A DNA stretch of 64,000 nt from Clostridium sp. AWRP. Its GTDB lineage: Bacteria > Bacillota > Clostridia > Clostridiales > Clostridiaceae. This document shows, one piece after another, positions 9,589-18,823 of the stretch. Where the stretch lies: assembly GCF_004006395.2 (NCBI RefSeq), contig NZ_CP029758.2:4216001-4280000 (forward strand). The letters run 5' to 3'. Under the pieces are notes generated by a model that was given only the letters and a program-made list of their open reading frames with translations, did no database searches and had not been told where the DNA came from. Both the position numbers and the translations under genes were made by a program. The stretch's first letter is position 1. Every line of letters starts with the position of its first letter.

Positions 9589-10695
9589 CTATTTAGAAAT
9601 TGTTCCTTCAACGCCCTTTACAAACCAGTTAATAGAAAGCATTTGCTCATCAGTAAGTTTCTGTCCTTTAGCAACCTTTAAGTTACCAGCTTGATCATAT
9701 ATTGGCCCTTCAAATACATTTAACTTATTATCTATAATGTTCTGCCTCTGTTTTGAAATAAGTGTTTTTACATCATCTTTTACCATTGGACCAAAAGGAC
9801 CTATATCAACTATTGAACCATCCTTAATTCCACCCCAGTATTGTCCAGATTTCCAGGTACCATTAGCTACAGCTTTAACAGTCTTGACATAATAAGGTCC
9901 CCAATTCCATATTGATCCTCCAAGTACTGCCTTTGGAGCTTTTGACCTCATATCAGAACTAAAACCAATTCCATATACCCCTCTTTCCTGGGCAGCCTGC
10001 ATTACAGTAGTAGAATCAAGATGCATTGCAAGTACATCGGCCCCTGCATCTATCAAACTATTAGTTGCAGTTTTTTCAGTAGCAGGATCACTCCATGAAT
10101 TAGTATAAACTACTTTAACTTTTACCTTTGGATTTACTGATTGTGCTCCCAAAGTAAAGGCATCAATATTCCTTACAATTTCAGGTATTGAAAATGGAGC
10201 CACAAATCCAATTACATTACTCTTTGTATTCTTACCTGCAAGAATACCCGCAAGATATCTTCCCTCATAATCACGTCCAGCATATGTTCCTAGATTGTTT
10301 GACGTTTTGTATCCAGTACAATGCATGAAAACTACATTTGGAAATTTTTTTGCTACATTAACCATATAATCCATGTATCCATAAGTTGTTCCAAATATAA
10401 CTTTGTTACCTTTTTGGGCAAGCTGCGTAAATACTTTCTCTGAGTCTGCTGTTTCAGGTACATTGTCCACATATGTTACTTCTGCATTTGGCATATTAGC
10501 AGCTAGATACTTTCTTCCTTGATCCTGAGCATAATTCCATCCAGTATCTCCTATAGGCCCTTCATAAACAAAAGCTACTTTAATCTTTTTATTGTCAGAA
10601 GTTGCTTTTTTGTTACTCTGACATCCTACTATCATAGTGGATAGTACAAAAGTAGTACATAATAAAATTAAACTAACCTTCCTTATTTTCTTCAT
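9589..10695 (-). CDS. BMP-family (BmpA/Med) substrate-binding lipoprotein
   Basis: 368-residue extracellular binding protein. The signal peptide ends in the lipobox MIVGC with Cys25 as the lipid-modified residue, followed by a Ser/Asn/Lys linker. The mature part starts KIKVAFVYEGPIGDTGWNY, typical of the BMP family, with an aromatic Trp near the ligand pocket. It is the first gene of the importer operon. BMP proteins of this arrangement usually bind purine nucleosides; that is family knowledge. The leader shows no purine riboswitch. Confidence 0.92.
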   Translation of the reverse strand: MKKIRKVSLILLCTTFVLSTMIVGCQSNKKATSDNKKIKVAFVYEGPIGDTGWNYAQDQGRKYLAANMPNAEVTYVDNVPETADSEKVFTQLAQKGNKVIFGTTYGYMDYMVNVAKKFPNVVFMHCTGYKTSNNLGTYAGRDYEGRYLAGILAGKNTKSNVIGFVAPFSIPEIVRNIDAFTLGAQSVNPKVKVKVVYTNSWSDPATEKTATNSLIDAGADVLAMHLDSTTVMQAAQERGVYGIGFSSDMRSKAPKAVLGGSIWNWGPYYVKTVKAVANGTWKSGQYWGGIKDGSIVDIGPFGPMVKDDVKTLISKQRQNIIDNKLNVFEGPIYDQAGNLKVAKGQKLTDEQMLSINWFVKGVEGTISK

Positions 10696-10800
10696 AATAC
10701 TTTCCCCCTATTTTAATGTTAGTATAAAATTTTTACATTATTTACTTAATTTCTATATTTTTTATGCCATCAAAAATATAGATTATAACCTTTATTTAAT

Positions 10801-10854
10801 ATGAAAATAAGGCCAAGCTTTATTTAATCTAATAAAGATTGACCTTATTTTCAT
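10801..10854 (-). terminator. Long inverted repeat after the TIM-like gene
   Basis: A 24-bp nearly perfect inverted repeat with a 6-base loop between the end of the C4-sugar operon (10965) and bmp (10695). On the minus strand one of its two imperfect pairs becomes a G-U wobble. The U-run is weak, so termination efficiency is uncertain. Confidence 0.55.
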
Positions 10855-10964
10855 GTACTCAGTCAATTAGTATCTTCGTTTTAATAAAAAGTGGATACAT
10901 TTACATGATTTTATAATATTCTTTTTTGGCTTTTTCGTCAACATATAGTGAAATAATTCTCAAA

Positions 10965-11729
10965 CTATTTTACTATAGCTGAACTGACTATACTCTTAAA
11001 GTTTTCTATCTTTAAACCAAATCTCCCAATAAACAATCCGTCAATATCTTTTTGTTTCATGAGCAATTTAGAACTTTCAGGACTAACAGACCCTCCATAT
11101 ATAATTCTTATAGAATTTCCAACTTCCTCTCCATATTCATTTATTATAAGATTTCTCATAAATTCATGCATATTTTGAACATACTCCGGACTTGCCGCCT
11201 GCTGCTTTCCTATTGCCCAGACCGGCTCATAAGCTAGTATGACTTTTTTCATTTCCTCTCTGCTTAAACCGTCCAGAGCCCATAATATTTGAGTTTTTAA
11301 CCTTATATTTTGAAATTCACTGTCTAGATCATCTTGGGTTTCCCCGATGCAAACTATAGGTACAAAGCCATATTTAAAACTAAGCTTTACTTTTTTATTC
11401 ACTATTTCATCTGTTTCATTAAAAAACTTTCTTCGCTCAGCATGTCCAATTTCTGTATACTGGCATTTTAAATCCTTTAATACTTGAGGTGGTACTTCCC
11501 CTGTATAAGCTCCTTTTTCTGCAAAACACATATTTTGAGCTCCCCATCCAATCTTGCTTCCTTCTAAAATATCTTTTAGAAAGCTTATCATTGGAAATGT
11601 AGGTAATATAAATATTTCTACCGAATCCATATTTCCTAAATTATCTTTTATCTGTTTGGCTAAATCCACACCATCTTTTATGGAATTGACATGCATTTTC
11701 CAGCTTGTTCCTATAATCTTTTTTCTCAT
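10965..11729 (-). CDS. Triose-phosphate-isomerase paralogue (probably tetrulose-phosphate or triose-phosphate isomerase)
   Basis: TIM-barrel isomerase of 254 residues with the catalytic set: Lys11 in GTSWKM, His in EIGHAERR and Glu in LAYEPVWAIG, plus the phosphate loop IIYGGSVSP. Glycolytic TIM usually begins GNWKMN; the GTSWKM form resembles the EryH/LerI paralogues that isomerise erythrulose phosphates. The ATG at 11729 follows TTGGAGG; the upstream kinase gene stops 20 bp before. Last gene of the PdxA2/MFS/DUF1537 operon. It may turn over DHAP made by PdxA2 or isomerise a C4 phosphate; sequence alone does not decide. Confidence 0.8.
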   Translation of the reverse strand: MRKKIIGTSWKMHVNSIKDGVDLAKQIKDNLGNMDSVEIFILPTFPMISFLKDILEGSKIGWGAQNMCFAEKGAYTGEVPPQVLKDLKCQYTEIGHAERRKFFNETDEIVNKKVKLSFKYGFVPIVCIGETQDDLDSEFQNIRLKTQILWALDGLSREEMKKVILAYEPVWAIGKQQAASPEYVQNMHEFMRNLIINEYGEEVGNSIRIIYGGSVSPESSKLLMKQKDIDGLFIGRFGLKIENFKSIVSSAIVK

Positions 11730-11749
11730 ACAAATTACCTCCAAATTTA

Positions 11750-13129
11750 CTACACACAGCTTCTACTCTTTGTCTTACATTCCTCTTCATAAAAAATTCT
11801 ATTTACAATTTTAATTGCAGTTGTATCATCTCCTGTAAGTCCTCCCTTACCTACCACAGTCATTCCATTAAATTTGCTTCCTATTAATCTTCCCAAATCC
11901 GATTGTGGAATAACATAGTCAATAAGTTCTATTCCATCCACTCCAAGTGAAGCACAAACATACACCATAACATCTCCACCTGTCATATAAAGACCTACTA
12001 TCTTTTCTTTCATTTTATCAAGAATTCTTCGTGTAATTTCTCCTATTCCCAAATTTATGTTATCCGCAGCTTCTTCAGAGGATATTCCGTACTTTTTACC
12101 TTCTTCCTTTAAATTAAGGACATCACCGCTTAAAGCTGTCTCTAACATTATTACCCTAGGTATATTACTTTCATTTAAAATATTTACAACCTTTTCACTT
12201 ACCCTTTTTATTTCCAAATCTGAAACCTTTCCACCGCCTAATAAAAGTGGTGCTTTTACTGAAACCTGACAGGTACCAGGAACATCCCTAAGCACTTTCA
12301 TTTGTGAAACAGTAACTGATGATGCACTTCCTGCTGCAACTAAAACTGTGCCATTACCATAAAATTCATTATCTTTTGTTTCCATTTTAACAGATTTCTT
12401 TATTACATTGGGATTAAATTTTTTAGCTCTAGCAAGTTGTTCTGTAAAGGGACCCGGGTCAACTGCAAGTACATTCCAATCAAGTTCTGTAACAGCGCAA
12501 GCTGCCATACTTACATCTTCTAAAGAAATTGCATCAACTAATAAAACTTCTGCTCCTTTATTTCTACTTTCAGTTAGTACTTTTTTAAGATTTTCTTTTC
12601 CTTTAAGCAATTCATCTAAGCCTACATGGCTTACTTTTCTCTTAGTTTGCTTAGCTATAAGCCTTGGAACATACGAATCTGTTACAGGAGTTCTAACATC
12701 TTTTGCTACTGGAGTTTTAGATAATGGTACCCCATTAATTATAGAATATCCTCCAACCATAATACGATTTGATTGGGGCATAGAAGGAATCATGACTGCA
12801 ACAGTATCTGATCCTAATTCATCAAGCATAGCATCAATTTCAGTGCCTATATTTCCACGTAAAGTAGTATCTATTCTTTTAGAAAATTGCCTAATACCCA
12901 TACGTTTCAAATTTAAAGTAGCAATTTTTACTTTTTCCTTAGCTTTTTCTTTAGTTATACCACGACTATTAGTACTTACAATAATTGCTTCATGGTTTAA
13001 ATTACAATTATCTGACATCGAACAATTTTCGTTAAAAAGCGCAGCAGTAGTAATTCCTGATCTTGCAAGCAATACTCCAACAGTGGTAGCACCTGTCAAA
13101 TCATCAGCTACAGCACCTATAATTGCCAT
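11750..13129 (-). CDS. DUF1537 four-carbon acid sugar kinase (DtnK/OtnK-like)
   Basis: 459-residue kinase of the DUF1537 family, whose known members phosphorylate C4 sugar acids such as D-threonate, L-threonate and erythronate. The N-terminal half opens with GAVADDLTGATTVGVLLARSG and carries RIDTTLRGNIG; the C-terminal half has the nucleotide-binding YMTGGDVM and a Gly-rich KGGLTGDDTT. The start is the ATG at 13129 behind GGGGAGTGAAGGAA; the longer open frame upstream lacks a ribosome site. It lies between an MFS carrier gene and the TIM paralogue and shares an operon with PdxA2, the usual partner. Confidence 0.88.
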   Translation of the reverse strand: MAIIGAVADDLTGATTVGVLLARSGITTAALFNENCSMSDNCNLNHEAIIVSTNSRGITKEKAKEKVKIATLNLKRMGIRQFSKRIDTTLRGNIGTEIDAMLDELGSDTVAVMIPSMPQSNRIMVGGYSIINGVPLSKTPVAKDVRTPVTDSYVPRLIAKQTKRKVSHVGLDELLKGKENLKKVLTESRNKGAEVLLVDAISLEDVSMAACAVTELDWNVLAVDPGPFTEQLARAKKFNPNVIKKSVKMETKDNEFYGNGTVLVAAGSASSVTVSQMKVLRDVPGTCQVSVKAPLLLGGGKVSDLEIKRVSEKVVNILNESNIPRVIMLETALSGDVLNLKEEGKKYGISSEEAADNINLGIGEITRRILDKMKEKIVGLYMTGGDVMVYVCASLGVDGIELIDYVIPQSDLGRLIGSKFNGMTVVGKGGLTGDDTTAIKIVNRIFYEEECKTKSRSCV

Positions 13130-13194
13130 TTCCTTCACTCCCCTTTGTGTAACACTGATACAAATAATTTTGTAACATTTAATAAATTGCAAGT

Positions 13195-14535
13195 CTAATT
13201 TTGAACAGGTTCATCTAATGTTAATATTATTAAGAAAGCTGCAAACAGAAGTACTGCAAAATATACGAAAGCTAAATTGTAGTTGCCAAATATGTCAAGC
13301 AGAACTCCTATAATCATTGGTGCAAAGAATCCACCTAGGTTACCACCACTATTAACTACTGAAATAGCAACAGAATAAGTTTCTCCTGACGTCAATCCCA
13401 TTAAGTATGACGTAAATGCTGGCCACCCTATGTTTAAACATAATCCAGTTATACATAAGCATAAAGATACCAAAGTTACATTTTCAGGTAAATTAATAAG
13501 TACAATCATCATTACTGCTGTAGTTAAAGCTGTTATAAGCATAGTTGGCTTACGTCTTTTTAAGAATAATCTATCTGAAATAACTCCACCTAGAAGTGCT
13601 CCAATAAGTCCTCCAACACTAGGGGCAGAAGCAACAAATCCCATCTTTATAAATGAATAATGTTTAGCAACAACTAAATATGATGGAATCCAGGTTAACA
13701 TTCCATATAATACATTATTCATACAAAAATAAGCTAATGTATCTCCCCATATATTCCACGATTTAAATACTTTCTTACTAGTATCTACTTTATTTACCTT
13801 CCTATATTTAATAAACTTGTCAATCCATCCTAAGGATCTATCTTTATATACTGAAGTAGCTTCTGTTTGTGAAACTTCACCTTGACGAATATATTGAAGT
13901 TCAGATTTAGATACAAACTTATCTTCTTCAGGTTTTGTCCTTACTACAAAATACCATATAGCAGCCATGAATAATCCAGGAATTGCAAACCAGAAAAATA
14001 TACTTCTCCAACCATAATTTGTAGCAATCCAAACAGCAATAGTTGGTACTAAAATTGGGGCAAGTTGTGTAGATGCAATATATATACCTGTAGCTGTAGC
14101 CTTTTCTTTTGCTGGAAACCAGTTATTAATAGTAGATGTCATACCTACTGGAGCGGGTCCTTCTGCTAAGCCTAATCCTAAACGATACAATATTAAATGC
14201 ACTGTATTTGAAACTGTACCAAGTAGATAAGTAAATCCTGAAAATCCTACAATAGCTGCAGAAACAATTCCTCTTGTTCCACGTTTTTTAATTGCAAAAC
14301 CAGCTGGGATTTGAGAAAAAGCATATCCTAAGAAAAAGAAACTTGATATAGCTCCAGATACAAAATTGTTAATATGAAATTCCTTTTTTATGAAAGGTAA
14401 TGCTATACCTATGTTGGATCTATCTGCCATATTGATAAAATAACTAACAAAAATAATAAATAGAATTATCCATCTATAATTAGTCCTTTTTTGAGAGTTC
14501 AGGGTATTATCAACCATATTCTGATTTTGATTCAT
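13195..14535 (-). CDS. MFS transporter, anion:cation symporter type (sugar-acid uptake)
   Basis: 446-residue major facilitator with twelve predicted helices and a long central loop rich in charged residues (about 195-255). The stretch YFINMADRSNIGIALPFI after helix 1 and the GYAFSQIPAGF segment are typical of the ACS family that imports hexuronates, glucarate and related sugar acids. Its place between pdxA2 and the DUF1537 kinase suggests it imports the C4 acid that these enzymes degrade. Confidence 0.88.
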   Translation of the reverse strand: MNQNQNMVDNTLNSQKRTNYRWIILFIIFVSYFINMADRSNIGIALPFIKKEFHINNFVSGAISSFFFLGYAFSQIPAGFAIKKRGTRGIVSAAIVGFSGFTYLLGTVSNTVHLILYRLGLGLAEGPAPVGMTSTINNWFPAKEKATATGIYIASTQLAPILVPTIAVWIATNYGWRSIFFWFAIPGLFMAAIWYFVVRTKPEEDKFVSKSELQYIRQGEVSQTEATSVYKDRSLGWIDKFIKYRKVNKVDTSKKVFKSWNIWGDTLAYFCMNNVLYGMLTWIPSYLVVAKHYSFIKMGFVASAPSVGGLIGALLGGVISDRLFLKRRKPTMLITALTTAVMMIVLINLPENVTLVSLCLCITGLCLNIGWPAFTSYLMGLTSGETYSVAISVVNSGGNLGGFFAPMIIGVLLDIFGNYNLAFVYFAVLLFAAFLIILTLDEPVQN

Positions 14536-14773
14536 TATTTCCCCTCCTTAAATTTATATATTTTTGAATGTTGAATGTAAATATAAATGAGTTATAATAT
14601 ATATTGAATGTACATTATTTATATATAATTTCACCTTTTGCTTGATTTATTTTTGGCGTATACATCAAACAAAGGGTGCTAATTATTTTGTGATTTAAAA
14701 CGTATACATATTATTTTAAAACAAATTAAAAACCTCTACATAAATATTATGCAAGTTTTAACTTTTATAATAT
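14536..14773 (-). promoter_or_regulatory. AT-rich spacer between pdxA2 and the MFS gene
   Basis: This 238-bp gap contains two CGTATACAT elements (near 14658 and 14702), repeated GAATGT units (near 14564, 14570 and 14606), and a ribosome site AAGGAGGGG before the MFS start. The size suggests an internal promoter or regulatory site, but no clear -35/-10 pair stands out. Confidence 0.3.
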
Positions 14774-15787
14774 TTAAGCGTTCTTCATCATTTTACTATA
14801 TTCAGCTGCTAATCTAGTAGATTCCATCATACTTACATGACCCGCTATTCCTTTTCCTGCAATATCAAAAGCAGTACCATGATCAACTGAACTTCTGATA
14901 AATGGAAGTCCTAATGTAAGGGTAATAGATTTTTCAAAGTCTAATGTCTTACAAGCTATATGTCCCTGATCATGATAAAGAGATAAAATTGCATCATATC
15001 TTCCAAGTAAGCCTAAATGAAATACTGAGTCAGCAGGTACTGGACCTACCGCATTTATTCCCATTTCTTTAGCTGCTTCTACTGCTGGAATCAATTGTTC
15101 TCCTTCCTCCGTTCCAAACAATCCATTATCTGAACCATGAGGATTTAATGCTGCTACAGCAATCTTAGGATTTTTAAGTTTTAATTTTTTCAATTCCTTA
15201 TCAATGTTAACAACAAACTCTAAAACCTTCTCTTTTGAAGCATAGTCACAAGCATCCCTAAGTGCAATATGACGACTTACAAAAAATACTCTTAGGTTAC
15301 GTACTGAAAACATAGTAAGTGCATACTCTGAATTAGTAAGTCCTTGATATATTTCTGTCTGGCCTATGTATTTTACTCCAGCTATTCTTATTGCCTCTTT
15401 ATTAATAGGAGCTGTGGAAACAGCATCAATTTCCTTATTTAATCCAAGTTCAATAGATTTTTTAATGTAAGCATAAGACATTTCTCCAGCTTTAGCTTGG
15501 ACTTTACCTAACTCTATAGAGTCACAATCACAATTTTCAGGTTCTAAAACATCCATCGTTCCCAATTCATATAATGCTTCTTTAGGAGATGTAATTTTAT
15601 TAATTTTTGTTTTTATTCCAAGAATAGAAACAATTTTTTCAATTATTTTAACAGTTCCAATTACAAAAGGTTTACAAGTATTATATATTTCTTCTTCTTG
15701 TAATGTTTTAACTACAATCTCCGGTCCTACTCCTGCTGGATCTCCCATGGTTATAGCTACAACAGGCTTCTCTTGTTCTGAACTCAT
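14774..15787 (-). CDS. pdxA2: PdxA2-type 4-phospho-sugar-acid dehydrogenase
   Basis: 337-residue NAD-dependent dehydrogenase related to PdxA (4-hydroxythreonine-4-phosphate dehydrogenase). It opens with PVVAITMGDPAGVGPEI and has the metal-ligand regions VSRHIAL, LNPHGSDNGLFGTEE and LYHDQGH. PdxA2 proteins next to DUF1537 kinases oxidise D-threonate or D-erythronate 4-phosphate to a 3-keto acid that loses CO2 to give dihydroxyacetone phosphate. The DUF1537 neighbour favours that role over vitamin B6 synthesis. First gene of the minus-strand operon, facing the rpiB-transaldolase operon. Confidence 0.88.
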   Translation of the reverse strand: MSSEQEKPVVAITMGDPAGVGPEIVVKTLQEEEIYNTCKPFVIGTVKIIEKIVSILGIKTKINKITSPKEALYELGTMDVLEPENCDCDSIELGKVQAKAGEMSYAYIKKSIELGLNKEIDAVSTAPINKEAIRIAGVKYIGQTEIYQGLTNSEYALTMFSVRNLRVFFVSRHIALRDACDYASKEKVLEFVVNIDKELKKLKLKNPKIAVAALNPHGSDNGLFGTEEGEQLIPAVEAAKEMGINAVGPVPADSVFHLGLLGRYDAILSLYHDQGHIACKTLDFEKSITLTLGLPFIRSSVDHGTAFDIAGKGIAGHVSMMESTRLAAEYSKMMKNA

Positions 15788-16305
15788 TATAATCGCTTCC
15801 TTTCATTTATTTATCTTTATAGTATCATCTATAGGGCTAGTTTCCAAATATATAATCACCTTTTATATTTTATTTATATATATATATATTAGCATTTACT
15901 TTTGTTTTCTTTTATTTTCTTTTATTTTTATCTAATTTAAGATACTAAAAGCTTAATAAATTCATAATGTTGTACATTTATTTTATTGTATATCTTTATT
16001 TATTCTAAAAGATAACGCCTTCTAAGTTATGAATCACTAGGAAATCTGTTAATAAATATCAGGTGAAATTGAAACTCCATCTGATGTCAAAAAAACTGTT
16101 TATCATATTTTATCGAAATGTATAAAATAGCAATTAAATGAAAACAAACAAAAACAAATGAAAAATAAACTACTAATGAAATAAATAAGTATAATGGTTG
16201 AATGGTACATTTGGAGAGAAATCTTTTAAATGATACTATAATCATAAATATTAGATATTTACTCATTGTATAAATAGTAAAATTGCAGAAAGGATTTGAT
16301 TTATT
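15788..16305. promoter_or_regulatory. Divergent control region between pdxA2 and rpiB-like operons
   Basis: 518 bp without a credible gene. Near 15900-15930 the plus strand has repeats of CTTTTATTTT; near 16137-16170 the opposite strand has related GTTTTCATTT units. Such T-rich direct repeats resemble DeoR-family operators, and a DeoR gene lies at the end of the locus. A partial inverted repeat at 16058-16086 shares ACTCCATCTGATG with the hairpin at 46840. The rpiB-like gene has ribosome site GAAAGGATTTG. Confidence 0.4.
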
Positions 16306-16761
16306 ATGAAAATTGCTATAGGCTGTGATCAAAATGGATATGCTTTGAAATTAGAGTTAATAAAATTTTTAAAAGAAAAAAATATTGAACATATAGACTT
16401 TGGATGTGGTGAAGGTGAAACAATATACTACCCTAAAGTAGCTTTAAAAGTAAGCGAAGAAGTAGCAAAAGGAAACTTTGATAGAGGTATATTAATTTGT
16501 GGAACTGGTATAGGAATGGCAATAACAGCTAATAAGGTTCCTGGGATAAGGGCTGCAGTATGCCATGATATCTACTCTGCTGAAAGAGCTCAAAAAAGTA
16601 ATAATGCACAAATTGCTACATTCGGTGCAGAAGTAATAGGTCCTTCTCTTGCTAAATACCTGTTAAATATATGGCTCAACTGTGAATTTAAAGATGGAAG
16701 ATCAACTCCAAAAGTTGAATTAATCAATGAAATAGATGAGAATTTTAGAAAGAAAATATGA
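16306..16761 (+). CDS. RpiB/LacB-family sugar-phosphate isomerase
   Basis: 151-residue cytosolic isomerase. The family framework is clear: MKIAIGCDQNGYALK at the N-terminus, the active-site Cys in LICGTGIGMAITANK, and VPGIRAAVCHD. Ribose-5-phosphate isomerase B usually has SDHAG where this protein has CDQNG, so the substrate pocket differs. RpiB paralogues such as EryI isomerise erythrulose phosphate. It is co-directional with the transaldolase gene 65 bp downstream and faces the C4-acid operon, so a tetrose or pentose phosphate is likely; ribose 5-phosphate is the default alternative. Confidence 0.82.
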   Translation: MKIAIGCDQNGYALKLELIKFLKEKNIEHIDFGCGEGETIYYPKVALKVSEEVAKGNFDRGILICGTGIGMAITANKVPGIRAAVCHDIYSAERAQKSNNAQIATFGAEVIGPSLAKYLLNIWLNCEFKDGRSTPKVELINEIDENFRKKI

Positions 16762-16826
16762 TCAATTTGTGGTAGAATAATTGTGTAAATCATAATTTTA
16801 TATAAATATAACAGGAGGTAATAAGT

Positions 16827-17474
16827 ATGAAATTATTTATAGATACCGCTAATGTAGAAGAAATAAGAAAAGCCAATGAAATGGGTGTAATTTGCGGAGT
16901 TACTACTAATCCTTCTTTAATTGCAAAAGAAGGTAGAGACTTTAAGGAAGTAGTAAAAGAAATAACTACTATTGTAGACGGCCCAATAAGCGCTGAAGTA
17001 ATAAGCTTAGAATCTGAAAAAATGGTAGAAGAAGCAAGAGAACTTGTAAAAATACACAAAAATATAGTAATAAAAATTCCTATGACTATAGAAGGCTTAA
17101 AAGCCGTAAAAGTTCTTTCAAAAGAAAATATAAAAACTAATGTAACATTGATATTTTCACCAGGACAAGCTCTTTTAGCTGCAAGAGCTGGTGCAACTTA
17201 TGTAAGTCCTTTTTTAGGAAGGCTAGATGATATTGGAATGAACGGAATTGAATTAGTTGAACAAATATCTGCTATTTTTAAAATTCATGATATAAAAACA
17301 GAAATTATATCAGCCAGCATTAGAGGTCCTCTTCACGTTATAAATGCTGCAAAAGCAGGATCAGATATCGCTACAGTCCCATATAAAGTATTAATACAAA
17401 TGACTAAACATCCATTAACCGATATAGGAATTCAAAGATTTTTAGATGATTGGAAAACAGTACCTAATAAATAA
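16827..17474 (+). CDS. Small (TalC-type) transaldolase
   Basis: 215-residue transaldolase/fructose-6-phosphate aldolase family enzyme. It has MKLFIDTANVEEI, VTTNPSL, the Schiff-base Lys in IVIKIPMT, and the phosphate-site SPFLGRLDD. The segment ISAEV carries Glu where E. coli FsaA has Gln; Glu at this site is characteristic of true transaldolases. It would link sedoheptulose, erythrose and triose phosphates, which fits a locus producing C4 and C3 phosphates. Ribosome site ACAGGAGGTAAT. A hairpin terminator follows. Confidence 0.88.
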   Translation: MKLFIDTANVEEIRKANEMGVICGVTTNPSLIAKEGRDFKEVVKEITTIVDGPISAEVISLESEKMVEEARELVKIHKNIVIKIPMTIEGLKAVKVLSKENIKTNVTLIFSPGQALLAARAGATYVSPFLGRLDDIGMNGIELVEQISAIFKIHDIKTEIISASIRGPLHVINAAKAGSDIATVPYKVLIQMTKHPLTDIGIQRFLDDWKTVPNK

Positions 17475-17499
17475 TATATTTAAAATTAATAGTTAATGT

Positions 17500-17576
17500 A
17501 CATTTTTTGCGACAGCTAAAAATCATCTTTCATTATTAATTTTTAACTTGTGAAGCTTTGCTTCGCAAGTTTTTTA
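17500..17576 (+). terminator. Terminator inside an intergenic repeat (copy 1)
   Basis: Stem of AACTTG, wobble, GAAGC with TTT loop (17545-17571), then TTTTT; it ends the rpiB-transaldolase operon. The flanking bases from CAGCTAAAAATCATC onward recur almost unchanged at 21940-22021 after the alcohol dehydrogenase gene, so the terminator belongs to a dispersed repeat. Confidence 0.85.
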
Positions 17577-17614
17577 TTAAGTCAAAATTTTATATGTTCA
17601 AAAGTTGAATTATA

Positions 17615-17658
17615 AATAAAAAATTAAGCCGTAAATAAATACAGCTCAATTTTTTATT
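17615..17658 (-). terminator. Terminator overlapping the end of the DeoR gene
   Basis: 15-bp stem with one G-U wobble on the minus strand, loop of 14, ending in AATTTTTTATT. Its 5' arm includes the stop codon of the DeoR gene (17656-17654). Confidence 0.65.
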
Positions 17659-18433
17659 CATCTTCTTTTGGAGCTACTATCACATTTATACCGTATTTTC
17701 TATATTTATCAAGCACATTCGTTGGTGAATTAAAATCAGTAATTATAGTATCTAGTTTTTTCGAATCTGCAAAACTAGAAATTGAACTAACTTCCAACTT
17801 TGAAGAGTCTAATAAAGCTACAACTTTTTTACTCCTAGATATAAGAAACTTTTTAAGTTCCCCTTCATATATATTAAATTCTGTAAGTCCCTCTTCTAAA
17901 GTAAATCCTCTCGCAGATACAAAAGCTACATCTGCATTTATCTGGGAAATTAAATTCTTACCTAAAAGACCTTCTAGTGCACCAGATTTTGGTCTAACCA
18001 CTCCTCCAACAAGAATTACGTTTATGTTGTTATTATCTTTAAGTTCTAACGCAGTATATATTCCACTAGTTATCACTGTAATTCTAAGATCAGTCTTGTT
18101 TAAATACTTGGCAAGGGAAATAGCTGTTGAACTGGCATCTATTATTAGACACTGCCCATTTTTTATAAAATCACAAGCACTCTTACCAATAGCATTTTTT
18201 TCAATTTGATTTTTGCTTTTTCTACTAGGGAAACTTAGATCCCTCTGTATAGCCTCAGGTAATATGGCCCCTCCATGAATTCTCTTTATAAGGCCATCCT
18301 TTTCTAACTTGTTTAAATCATTTCTTATAGTACATGCAGAAACATCTATTAACCTACTTAAATCCTGGGTAGTTACTTTTTTATTCTTATACAATAAATC
18401 CAATATTTTATTGTGTCTTTCAAAAGCAAGCAT
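17654..18433 (-). CDS. DeoR-family transcriptional regulator
   Basis: 259-residue repressor. The N-terminal HTH contains the DeoR signature region KKVTTQDLSRLIDVSACTIRNDLNKLEKDGLI, followed by RIHGGA. The C-terminal domain (about 75-255) has the isomerase-like sugar-phosphate sensor fold with LIIDASSTA and ITSGIYTALEL. DeoR proteins are released from DNA by a sugar phosphate. It converges on the transaldolase gene and is the only regulator in the C4-sugar locus, so it probably controls both divergent operons. Confidence 0.9.
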   Translation of the reverse strand: MLAFERHNKILDLLYKNKKVTTQDLSRLIDVSACTIRNDLNKLEKDGLIKRIHGGAILPEAIQRDLSFPSRKSKNQIEKNAIGKSACDFIKNGQCLIIDASSTAISLAKYLNKTDLRITVITSGIYTALELKDNNNINVILVGGVVRPKSGALEGLLGKNLISQINADVAFVSARGFTLEEGLTEFNIYEGELKKFLISRSKKVVALLDSSKLEVSSISSFADSKKLDTIITDFNSPTNVLDKYRKYGINVIVAPKEDE

Positions 18434-18823
18434 TAATTAGCCTTCTTTCCTTATTTACTAAATCAATTTTAACTTTAATATCTATATACAAAGCTATTTT
18501 ATAATAAAATACGATGTATCTTACAAACCCCCATAGTACTAATTTATCATAATATATGAAAGTAATAAAATTTTAAATATAACTATTTATTATTATTTTT
18601 ATAACATATATCGAATTTTTATTTATTTATTTTTATTTTCACTTATTTTCAGTATTTATCATTTTATAGTTAAAAAATCCTCTTATAATACTATACTAAA
18701 TATACTCTATAAGCTATATTATAACATTTGATATAATTTGACATCAACGAAAAATACGTATATTATAATTATTAATATGATTTACGAATATTTAGAATTT
18801 ATATAAAACAAGGGGTGAAAATT
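18434..18823. other. AT-rich intergenic region with no gene
   Basis: 390 bp of very AT-rich DNA between the divergent DeoR and C_GCAxxG genes. It holds T-rich repeats near 18618-18650 (TTTTATTTTC, CTTATTTTC) like those in the pdxA2-rpiB region, possibly a DeoR autoregulation site. I see no ORF with a ribosome site. Confidence 0.4.

Noticed and set aside
10696..10964. Purine riboswitch before the BMP lipoprotein gene
   Set aside because: No purine-riboswitch core (TATAA...TACC pattern) is present; the only structure is the long inverted repeat at 10801-10854.
12408..13175. Long plus-strand open frame (255 codons) opposite the DUF1537 kinase
   Set aside because: It is an antisense shadow of a clear kinase gene, with no ribosome site or family features.
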